Source: Saussurea involucrata | Lineage: Eukaryota; Streptophyta; Magnoliopsida; Asterales; Asteraceae | Direction: 5' to 3' | Length of the DNA: 64,000 nt | NCBI GenBank assembly: GCA_033807775.1 | Contig: CM066321.1 | Location: forward strand, 253,134,422-253,198,421 | Made by a program: the position numbers and the translations under genes | In this document: positions 43,441 to 53,276 of the stretch, piece by piece | Numbering within the stretch: the stretch's first letter is position 1 | Layout of the letters: the number at the start of each line of letters is the position of its first letter | Notes under the pieces: generated by a model | Databases searched by the model: none | What the model saw: only the letters and a program-made list of their open reading frames with translations | Told to the model about the DNA's origin: nothing

Positions 43441-44004
43441 CTACACAACGACAATTTAAGATACCATGAAGCATCTACCATTAGTTCAGATTTATATACG
43501 GTTGGGTGAGCCGAACCATGTTGCTCCGAAGCTACAAACCGAGTTCGAGGGAACTGGTAAGGTTTGATGTAAAACATCGAAAAGTTGAGATTCCGTTCTA
43601 GGCAGACATGGAGTCGATTTTAGTAGACTTTGTTCTTATTTCGATAAGGTTTATACATCTAATTTGATCATACAACAGGTTTGGAATGATGTCCCAAGTT
43701 TTCCTTCTGTATACATTAATGTGATTCAGTAAAAGTAGTAAATCCCCCTCATCATTGATTTATTATGGTTTTGAGATTTGGATTTTTACTACTACATCAT
43801 TTTAAAATATAAATGCTTGATGAATTTGCTTGTTGTTTAAATACGTGGAAACTGGGTTGAAACCCCACTAACAATGCTTACCACCGTCACACTATTGTCA
43901 TTGGCCAATGTTCACCATCTGACCACCACTTACGCCTTCAATCATTCAACTAGGTTGAAATCGTAGGAGCAAGCAGTTGGTATGAAATATGCTGAGTAAC
44001 AATG
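43441..44004. other. Probable host DNA between element C and the LINE
   Basis: Resumes the sequence cut at 24558. No ORF or repeat recognised. Continues at 55613 on the far side of the LINE. Confidence 0.4.
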
Positions 44005-44034
44005 GTGTAAATCTTACTCAACTGTTTTTTTTTT

Positions 44035-44333
44035 GAAAGGAGACGGCACTCCTGGAAAAACATAGATACGGAAAAAGAAAAACACCTAAAAGGAGAGGGA
44101 CTCCCTCCCAAAAAAGGAATCCTCCCACAAATTAGGACAGGACCTAAAAGGGGAAGGAAACCAAACTAAGAAACAGCAAAAGTTTACAAACAAAACATAC
44201 CACAAAGCGAACAACTAAAAAGTACAAAGGGTACTAGTAGACACCAACATAATAAACAAAATCCTACGACCCAAAAGCACATAATGCTTAGCCTCAAAAC
44301 AGCTCCAATACCAAAAAACCGAAGGAAACATCA
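44035..44333 (-). other. LINE 3' untranslated region
   Basis: About 300 bp between the ORF2 stop and the poly(A) tail. It reads as a series of short A-rich and GGAAGG-type words, with no ORF. Confidence 0.6.
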
Positions 44334-45272
44334 TTAATCACCAACCGATCTTCCTCTAGCTCTTCCACCCACAACTCCAGCAATCCGCATCGAAACCACC
44401 CTCTTTATGGCAATAATAAGGTGATCCGCACTCCTCCTCCTATCCGTGAACAGACGGGCATTTCTTTCTTGCCAAAGATTATAAATAGTCGCCGCAAAAA
44501 AGAGTTTATGACGTAATAATCCCGGTCTCCATTGCCTATGCTGGAATGCGTCAAGAATTTCACTCCATCGAGAGGGACTAGCTACCCATTGTAATTCCCC
44601 AACAATAGCCATCCAAACCTGGTTCGAAAAGCCACATTCAAAGAACAAATGGTCATGAGAATCAACATAACACTTACACCATAACGATGTCGTATCTCTA
44701 GACCATGGGATCATCCTATCCTGCGTTGGGAGTCTTTGCCGAAAAGCAAGCCACAAACAAAATGCATGTTTCGGAATATGATTTGGAAACCAACACCAAT
44801 CAGCCCAAGTAGCATCCGCATAAGGGCCATCAAATATTTTCCACACCCCCGAAACCGCATAGCCAAACAGTCGATTTGACCGTGTACGCCATAAAATTTG
44901 GTCCTTAACACCATTCAATAAAAGGGGAACCGCAACAGAACGCAGATCCGTGCAACTATTAGTCCATATTTCAGGCCACATTTGGATAGAATTAAGAACA
45001 TCCGCCACCTTCAAAAGATTCGAAAAACCAGCTGCCGTAAACTCTCTATAGGGGATTAGACAAAAGAGGCGACCCACCCCCAACCAATTATCCTCCCATG
45101 CATTAGTTAAAGTACCATCACCAATAACATGAGAAAAGAACGGGCAAACCTGCTTCCGAAGGTCAAGCAAGCGCCGCCAAATCCACGTGGAAGTAGAAGT
45201 CACCGTAACGGATCAAAAACTGACACCCCGTAAACGATAAGCATGGATCCACTTAACCCACCCAGAATCCCG
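44334..45272 (-). pseudogene. LINE ORF2, C-terminal zinc-binding (zf-RVT) region
   Basis: Same frame as the RT part but after two stops, TAG at 45275-45273 and TGA at 45215-45213 (a Trp is expected at the second). It reads SHVIGDGTLTNAWEDNWLG, then FPNHIPKHAFCLWLAFRQRLPTQDRM, CKCYVDSHDHLFFECGFSNQVW: the zf-RVT pattern W-x4-P-x2-H, C-x-C, H-x3-EC typical of the end of plant LINE ORF2. The open frame from 45203 is about 289 codons. Confidence 0.88.
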
Positions 45273-47794
45273 CTACCGTATGATATCCCAGACATGGGAC
45301 GTAAGAAGGGCCCGGTTCCATAAAGCCAAGCGTTTTAGACCCAGACCACCCATGCGTTTTGGCTTACAAACATCATCCCATGCAACCCGAGTCCGCCCTC
45401 TAGAGTCATCAACCTGAGCCCATAAGAAGTCTCGGAATAGGCGCTCAAGATCATGGATAACCGAGGCAGGCAACGTAAACACCGACATCCAATACAATTG
45501 CAACGATTCTAGCACAGATTTGATCAATTGCAACCGTCTGCCGAAAGACAAAAATTTGGCTTTCCAATTCATAATACGACTTCGGACTTTCAAAATAAGA
45601 GGCTGAAAATCACCAACCCTTAATTTCCTTGAAGAAAGTGGAACACCCAAATATCGAAACGGCAAGGAGCCTCGTTGAAAGGGCAAAATAGTTGAAATCT
45701 CCTGCAAGACCGAATCCTCCACATTTGAGACATAAATGGAGCTCTTTGCCATGCTAGGACGAAGACCCGATGCATTAGCAAAATCATCTAACGCAGATTT
45801 CAAACACCGAACAGAAGAGGCATCGCCTCTCGTAAACACCATGAGATCATCCGCAAAACATAGATGCGATAGAGAAATACGGGAGCAACCTTTGTGGTAC
45901 CGAAATCCCCCATCCAAAGCAATCCGACGTGCCAAGAAACACGAGAAGGCTTCCATAACCAACGTAAACAAGTAAGGAGATAGGGGACAACCTTGTCGGA
46001 TGCCCCTTGCACCCTTAAAGAAACCGTGAGATTTTCCATTGAGAGTAATCGAGTATGAAGTGGTGGTAACAACTTCCATGATCCAATTTCGCATGATGGG
46101 ATGAAATCCCATACCTTCCAACACAACGGCCAAAAAACCCCAGTCAACAGTGTCATACGCCTTTTGAATATCAATTTTGAAGGAACAAGATGGTGGCCCA
46201 TTCGCCCGATCGTACCCCACCACTAATTCATGTGCCATCATAATATTATCCGTAATCCTTCGTCCGGGTATAAAAGCTGATTGGTTAGAGCTAACCAACA
46301 AGTCAAGAAAATCTCGAATCCTCCAAGATAAAATTTTGCTAATACATTTATAATTTACCTTACAAAGCGAGATCGGTCGATACTCCGTAACCCTAAACGC
46401 ATTAGGAGACTTAGGTATCAAGCAAATCGAAGTATGGTTCAATTCACGAGCCAAACGACCTCTATAAAAGAAGTCCTGAACTGCCAATTCCACATCCCTC
46501 CCCACTATATCCCAAGAGGCCTTAAAGAATTTCGATGAAAAACCATCAGACCCGGGAGCACGGTCATCACCAATATCAAACATCGCCTTTTTGACCTCAT
46601 CCTTTGTTATCGGCCGGATCATAAAATTAGCATCATTAATAGAAAGACGTGAGCTGAAAAAATCCAAAGGTAACGAAGGAACAACACTGTCATCCCTTTT
46701 ACCCAAGATATCCCGAAAATGTTCAACAAAAACATCTTCCATCCCTCGACCACTAATAACATTCCCATGCACATCCATAACCGACTCAATCCTATTTAAA
46801 TTTCGCTTTTCCTTGACAACACGATGGAAAAAAGCCGTATTGGAATCACCATCCTTCAACCAACGAATTTTGGCACGTTGACGAAAGTTCTCCTCCTCCA
46901 CTTGAAGCGCTTCTTGAAAAGCCAAAAGAACGTGAGATAAATCCTCTTGCCACATAGAAATGGATGGATCTGCATCAACCGCAGTTTGGACAGCATCCAC
47001 TTCAACTCGAAGAACATTAACCCGAGAGGAAACATTACCATGCAAAGATCGTAAAGCACGTAAAGGTTTTTTCAGACCATTCAAACGAGAAGTAAGTTGA
47101 TAAGAAATGGAGCCTATAACCGGGCTGGACCAACCCTCTTGAACCACCTGCAAGAAATTATCATGATAAACCAGGAAATTATCAAACTTGAACGGCCGAT
47201 TTCCTTTAACAACTCCACATTGCATCGAACGAACCATAGGAGTATGGTCCGAAACCCCTCTTGGAAGGAATTGCGCAGCTGATTCAGCAAACATATCACC
47301 AAAAGATTCATTAATGAGCACTCGGTCAAGCTTTCGAACCACACCCCCTCCTCCCATTGGTTTTTGCACCCAGCTGTAGAAGATGTTCGTAAACCGTAAG
47401 TCAAACACATCGAGCGCATTAACACAATCCAAAAATTCAGCAGATCCCATATCTCTTCTCGAAGCGCCCCCATCAGATTCATTGGGATGCAGGAATGAGT
47501 TAAAATCACTAAAGATAGTCCACGGATGCCCACCCACAGCCGGTTTAAAGCAAAGGAGGCCATCCCATAACGCACGACGCCGCGTAGTATTGTTATCAAC
47601 ATAAACAACCGAAATAAACACCGGGTTGGATACACCCCGAATACACACTTTACAATGAAGAAATTGATCGACCATATGCACGATATTAACACCCAACACC
47701 GACTCATTCCAACCAAGGATGATACGAGTGCCATGAACACAACAAGCTTGGTTAGAAACCCAAGACCACCTACCAAAAACGTTACTTGCAATCG
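45273..47794 (-). pseudogene. LINE ORF2: endonuclease (rest) and reverse transcriptase
   Basis: 840 codons in frame with the N-terminal piece at 53276-53133 after removing element E. APE-type endonuclease motifs: GTRIILGWN, VYVDNN, FSDFN (usual GDFN has Ser for Gly; catalytic D and N kept) and SDHTPMV. RT: RPISLCKVNYKCISKIL, NQSAFIPGR, FKIDIQKAYDTVDW (first catalytic Asp), IRQGCPLSPYLF, and LCFADDLMVF (catalytic DD). It is free of stops until 45273. It nicks target DNA and copies LINE RNA there (target-primed reverse transcription). Confidence 0.93.
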
Positions 47795-48050
47795 TGTGAA
47801 ATCCCAAATCTAGCAAGTAATCAAGAATGATGTAGAGAGAGAATCTAGAGAGAACTTGTCATCCATATATTGATCTCTAAAGTGTAAATGACAAAATGAT
47901 CAAGAGGTTCCTAAAGGGATCTAGATTCTCTTTCTAACTAAGAACTAGACATGCCTATTTATACTCATAACATACAAGGTATAAAGGCAAGGCTAACTAA
48001 TACAGTACATTGACTTTACAGTAAATCTTGAATACAACAATGCTCTAACA
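47795..48050 (-). repeat. 3' LTR of element E
   Basis: 256 bp, identical by eye to the 5' LTR. The polypurine tract follows at 48051-48063; further tracts at about 48544, 48641, 48747 and 48788. Confidence 0.95.
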
Positions 48051-49228
48051 ATCTCCCCCTTTGGATTCAAGATTTAAAAAATATGACAGCAGTCTTCAGC
48101 TCTTTGTAAAGTCAATCTTCTCAAACAGACACTCTATCAAACCATCTTCAAATAGCTTTATCTCCACTAGTTCACGGCGAACTATATGCTTTGACACTCT
48201 TTAAGAACTCAGCTTTGAAGAATCTTCAGACAAACATGAAAAGTCATTATCTTTTTCTTTGAAAAGTCAACTTTCTTCAATACAATCTTCAACAGATTGT
48301 CTTCAAGTCTTGAACATGGATTTCATATCTTTATATAGAACCATCAATTCGGAAAAAGATAAATCAGAAACGATTAGAGTTTGGATCAAAAAGATGTGAA
48401 ACCATCCATATTGTTGAACTTTTAGGTGTAAGCGCATTCCGAGAACCACTCAGAACTAAGATAACCAAATTCGGTGTAAGCGCATTCTGAGAACCATTCA
48501 GAACTAAGATAACCAAATTCAGCAACATTTGGACTTCACATGATCCTTCTCCCCCTAATCTTCAGTCTTTGTTCACGAATCTTTGACTTGAAATATCTTT
48601 GATTTGAAAGCTCTTTGACATGAAATTGAAATTAAACTTTTCTCCCCCTTTTTCGATGATGGTGAGCATCATAATCATCGAAAACCATTTTCAATTTCAG
48701 TCGTGTCTTTGAGTATTGCTAACAATCTCCTCCTTACAGAATAACCTTGCTCCCCCTCAAAATAAGAATTCTGGAGCAATTTATTTTCTCCCCCTGAAAG
48801 TATGCATATATTTCAATAACGTACAGTATTTGAAATTGTAGCACAAATTTTAAAACAAATTTACACAAGGAAAATAAAATTCATTGAATTTCATTTTATA
48901 ACTACAAACATTTGATCATTTGAAAACTTTACAAAAGAAATTCAACTTAATGAAATTTAACAGATTTTTCAATCAAATGAAATCAAATGCATGTGTTTGG
49001 ATTCAAGAACAAATCATCATTGTATATCAAGTTAAAAATGTTCAGTTTCAACCCCTTTATCAAATCTATTTGGTGTGCTAGCATGCGAAATATGATTAGC
49101 ATCAAGCGTATGCAATTCTAAAACATATAAGAATACTTTGCTCTACTCACACTATTTGTCCAAAATCAGAATTTCATGAATTTACGGGTTTATCGTGACT
49201 TTGTATTTTCCCAAGTTTCAAGAGATGT

Positions 49229-49609
49229 GTGCTCATTGGCATCTTTTGATTTTGTGCTCATTGGCATCTTTTGATTTTGTGCTCATTGGCATCCTTTGAT
49301 CAAAAAGTTTAGTAAGAATAAGATACACAGTTAAACATGACTTTCTATCTGGTTCTATAGCAGGATTTGGGTTAGCAGATCCCAGACCAGTTGGCCTTAG
49401 GTGCTAGGTGACGAGCACCCCTTAGAACTTAATTTCCCAAACCAGAAAGGCCACATCGATATATCTTAAACCCATTTGTACCAGTAGAACATGACTTTCT
49501 ATCTGGTTCTATTGCAGGATTTGGGTCAGCCGATCCCAGACCAGTTGATCTTAGTGACTAGGTGTCGAGCACCCCTTAGGACTTACCCTCCCAAACCAGA
49601 AAGGCCACA
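49229..49609 (-). repeat. Twin structured repeats and 25-bp triplet of element E
   Basis: Units (sense order) 49609-49490 and 49454-49335, then three units built on AAAAGATGCCAATGAGCAC at about 49300-49229. Inner hairpin arms GATC or GGCC with GGTC around AACT: different bases from D and P in one arm, pairing kept by G-U. Confidence 0.78.
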
Positions 49610-50084
49610 AGTACAAACTTTCAAACTAAATGATATTCTATATAAGTTCGGATTTCCATCACAAAATATGAATGATATCTCAATCACTTGGTTCTTAAAC
49701 ATAGTGCTTCCCCCATATTTTCGTTTCCATTCATCATTCTGATAAATAGGCTTTTTGAGCATTATATTCTATATATATCCAGATTCACATAACTTTGAGC
49801 ATTCAGCATAATTTCATTCATGTTTTGCTTACCTTTTGATTTATTTCAGAGGTGAAAGTTGAAGCAAATCTAACTCAGATAATACAAAAATACTTGTAAA
49901 ATCATCTTTTAGCACACATTTAATTCATTGAATGAAAATTGAAAATTTTATCTCATTGAATTAAATTTGTAAAGATTCAAGTTTTCAAAGTGGTAGAAAC
50001 AAAATATAATCCAATGTTACCTTTTACCACGTTCATTGAAACAGAAAGATGTAACAGTTAAAGATATTACCTGTGAAGTGTGAG

Positions 50085-50328
50085 TTCTAAACTGATTTGT
50101 TTAGAAGTCTTAGTCTTTGAAGTACGGGTTGTGAACTGATATGTTCAAAAGCCAAAGTCGTTGAAGCACGGGTTTTGAACTGATATGTTCAAAAGCCAAA
50201 AACATTGAAGCACGGGTCCTGAATTGATGTATTCAGAAACCAAAGTCTCTTTTAAATGCGGGTCCTAAACTGATATGTTTAGAAACCATTGTCGTTGAAG
50301 CACGGGTTTTGAACTGATATGTTCAAAA
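50085..50328 (-). repeat. 44-bp-periodic hairpin array of element E (6 units)
   Basis: Hairpins start at 50085, 50129, 50173, 50217, 50263 and 50307 (steps 44, 44, 44, 46, 44), 22 bp each. Sense arms include TTCTAAAC/GTTTAGAA, TTTTGAAC/GTTCAAAA, TTCTGAAT/ATTCAGGA and TTCTAAAC/GTTTAGGA. The unit at 50129 has one mismatch. The unit at 50217 closes with T-A where D has T-G and others have C-G. Confidence 0.87.
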
Positions 50329-50414
50329 GCCAATGTCTCTTTACTCCCCCTTAATGGTACAAGTAATCTTCTTCCGAGAGTTCAACGCTTTGCTTCTAAA
50401 TCTGCAAAAACAGA

Positions 50415-51872
50415 TTAAGTAGATTTTGGTACCCAACATGTCTTGGGTCCTTGCTTGTTAAGCGGAGCTCTATAGGAAGGAAAATGATAAGTACCATACC
50501 AATATTGAACACTCTCATTTTTAATCAAATCATTAGTACCACAATAAGAACAACAAAAATTCTTTTGTGCTAACCTGATTAAATGATTTGCGGAATAGAA
50601 TGAATCAGGATTAGCAAAAGATTTAGCTTTCAGATTAGTGTTCTTGTTGGGAACAGAGGATTTTGGCTCACCTTTTTCAGTTGACGTACCTTTTACTCTC
50701 CATTGCATGTTAACTTTCTTATATGAAGGAAGATCAGCATATTGATACTTGGAAGAATTATCCACCGAGTGATCATAGAATAGATTAGAAGGACGAATCA
50801 GACATTCTGAATAGCATTTGGATTTGTTAAATGACTTCACTTTGTAAGATAAGTCATTCCATTCCTTGGTCAGCAAATCAAGCTTCTTCTGAATATTAGA
50901 CTTGACCCTCTTCTCTTTCATGATGTCAGTCGATAATGCAGCCAAATTCATTGTCAATTTATGAATTTCCTGCCGAAATATCTTCCTTTCTTTAGAAAAG
51001 TCATCTTTAACGCACCTAGCCTGAAAGTCAGCTTTTTTCATCTTTTCTAGCTCTTGACTTTCTTTATCTAGCTCTTGTCTTTCCTTTTCTAAGTCCTTAT
51101 GAAGATCATAAATTTTCTTTGACAGTTTCGCATTCTTCGCTTCAAAGCTTTTCTTTTCTTTTTCATACTCGACCCTTTCCTTCTCCAACTTCTCCTTTTC
51201 AAGAAATAAAACTTTCTCAAAGTCAGAAACTTGTTTTGAAAGTTTTATACAATTACGTTCAATTACTTCCTTTTCTTTAAGAATCTTCTATCTCTTGTCT
51301 TCAATGCTCTTCAGATCAGCATTTTCTTTTTGAAGAGTTGTTACTTTCTCTTGAAGTTTCTCGATTTGATCGTGCAGACTTGAGTTGTCTTTGTCTTTCT
51401 TTGTTTCAAGACCTGCAATATATACTTCAAGATCAGTAATTCTTTTAGTAAGTAAAACATTTTGTTCTTTAAAAATAAAATTTTCATTTGAAGAAGAAAT
51501 GTCTAAAATATGTCTCTTCAAATCAGCATATTCTTCCTCCATTGTCTTTATACTCCCTTGAAGCTCCTTCATGTTATCTTGATGAGTTGAAATCTCAAAT
51601 GTCTTATTTTTCTCTTGAGTAACTTCAAGCACTACAATCTTGTCATTCAAATCTTTCAGTCCGGACTCAAGAGAAGAGACTTTATCTTCTAATAAAGCTT
51701 TCTCAGACTTGAGCTTTGTAATTTTTCTTGCATCTTCATTAGTATGTGTTATGTATCTAGAAATAAAACCTTCAAGACGCTTGATCTCATCTTTAGCTTC
51801 AGAAAGAGTCCATTTTCTCTCTTTTCCTAACTGATACCATATTCTCCCATTTAAATCCTGTATGTCAGACAT
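50415..51872 (-). pseudogene. Coiled-coil gag-tail ORF of element E (one stop codon)
   Basis: 486 codons in one frame with a single TAG at 51290-51288. N-terminus MSDIQDLNGRIWYQLGKERKW, then coiled coil to residue ~370 (KTMEEEYADLKRHILDISSSN, LEKEKLEKERVEYEKEKKSFE), MQWRVKGTSTEKGEPKSSV, Cys motif CCSYCGTNDL followed by QYWYGTY, tail GPKTCWVPKST then TAA. The middle piece (RRITDLEVYIAGLETKKD-like) is nearly identical to the one in D. The stop may be suppressed or may be a recent mutation; with identical LTRs the latter would have to be recent or inherited from the source copy. Confidence 0.82.
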
Positions 51873-52862
51873 CTTTTCAAATAGCTAGAATAATTGATCG
51901 TTCAGAAGATCAAGCAGAAAAAATTTTATATAAAATTTTTTTCTTGAAAAGCTCTTAAAGTGTATGAAATACAGTATAGAAAAAATTTCGGAATAAAAAA
52001 TTTTCTCAAATTTTTTTTTAATTCACAAGAATTCGGATGAATAAGGATTCGAAATCAATGAATTCGAATGAATAAGGGTTCGAATTCAATGAATTCGGAT
52101 GCTGAAGGGTTCGAATTGAATGAATTCGGATGCTGAAGGATTCGAATTCAATGAATTCGGATGAAGAAGGATTCGAATTCACCCAATTCGGACTTAACTG
52201 AGTTCGAATTCACTCAATTCGGACTTAACTTGGTTCGAATTCTTTACTTGGAAAATTAAACCAACTCAGATGAATCCACAACTTCTCAATTCGAATCTAA
52301 CAGGGTTCGAATTCAACTCAATTCGAATGCTTCTTGAGTCGAATTCTATACTTGTGATGCCAAGAACACTCCGAATTCCCTTTGAATGATCCGAATTGTG
52401 TATGAATGATCCGAATTCACCAAGAATGATCCGAATTCTGCACTTCGAACTTAAAAAACACTAAATCAGCCATAACCTTTTCAATTCTTGATCAATTGTT
52501 ATGAAATTTGCACAGATTTGTTCGAAATCTGATTCCACACACTTTCTTAGTTAATCACAAATCCTAATTCGATCAATTTAATCGAATTATGATCCAAAAT
52601 AGTAAGAAAATGTTTTCGAACAAAAACAGATATAAAATGATCAGTTCTGCAAATTCTGTGCAGATTTTGGTATAGATCCTTGAATTAAAGATGTTCAGGG
52701 ATGAAAATCGAGTGCAATGATGTCAAGAATCAATCCAAAAGATCAAAAAATGAAAAAGATGATTATTCTAGATGAACAGTGATGAGTGCTTGGTCCGAAT
52801 TCTTCAAAATCAGTGCAAAAAATCTTCAATTTGGTCTTTGATCTGCTTGAATCTCCTGTTTA
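51873..52862. repeat. Leader of element E with GAATTCGAATTC-type repeats
   Basis: From 52020 to about 52450, units of 25-33 bp built on GAATTCGGATG plus GATTCGAATTCA. The palindromes GAATTC and TTCGAA overlap. The array matches the D leader in place and in core words. 52460-52860 is AT-rich leader. Confidence 0.8.
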
Positions 52863-52875
52863 GCTCTGATACCAA
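52863..52875 (-). promoter_or_regulatory. Primer binding site of element E
   Basis: Minus strand TTGGTATCAGAGC beside the 5' LTR. Confidence 0.88.
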
Positions 52876-52876
52876 A

Positions 52877-53132
52877 TGTGAAATCCCAAATCTAGCAAGT
52901 AATCAAGAATGATGTAGAGAGAGAATCTAGAGAGAACTTGTCATCCATATATTGATCTCTAAAGTGTAAATGACAAAATGATCAAGAGGTTCCTAAAGGG
53001 ATCTAGATTCTCTTTCTAACTAAGAACTAGACATGCCTATTTATACTCATAACATACAAGGTATAAAGGCAAGGCTAACTAATACAGTACATTGACTTTA
53101 CAGTAAATCTTGAATACAACAATGCTCTAACA
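52877..53132 (-). repeat. 5' LTR of element E
   Basis: 256 bp; minus strand TGTTAGAGCATTG to GGGATTTCACA. TATAAATA box (minus) at about 53037-53044. Confidence 0.95.
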
Positions 53133-53276
53133 AATCGAGTCAAGATTAGAGGCAAGAACATGGGACTCCAAAATTGCACATAAAGATAGAGAATTAGAGT
53201 GAATAAGTAACTTAACTTCACGCTGCTTTATCGGGGAGTTTAAACACCTGATGTTCCAAGCACCAACTTTTAACAT
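53133..53276 (-). pseudogene. LINE ORF2, N-terminal 48 codons
   Basis: ATG at 53276-53274 overlaps the ORF1 stop (TAA at 53272-53270) in the string ATGTTAA. It reads KVGAWNIRCLNSPIKQREV and AILESHV, the first endonuclease motifs (catalytic Asn and Glu kept). It continues in frame at 47789 after element E. Confidence 0.9.

Larger units (their letters stand above)
47795..53132 (-). mobile_element. Element E: very young non-autonomous LTR element, nested in LINE ORF2
   Basis: 5338 bp with LTRs of 256 bp (52877-53132 and 47795-48050) that I read as identical, and target duplication AATCG (47790-47794 and 53133-53137). PBS, palindrome-rich leader, one coiled-coil ORF with a single stop, hairpin array (6 units), twin structured repeats, several polypurine tracts. 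No protease, integrase or RT. A sister of element D: the LTRs are clearly related over much of their length. Confidence 0.95.
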
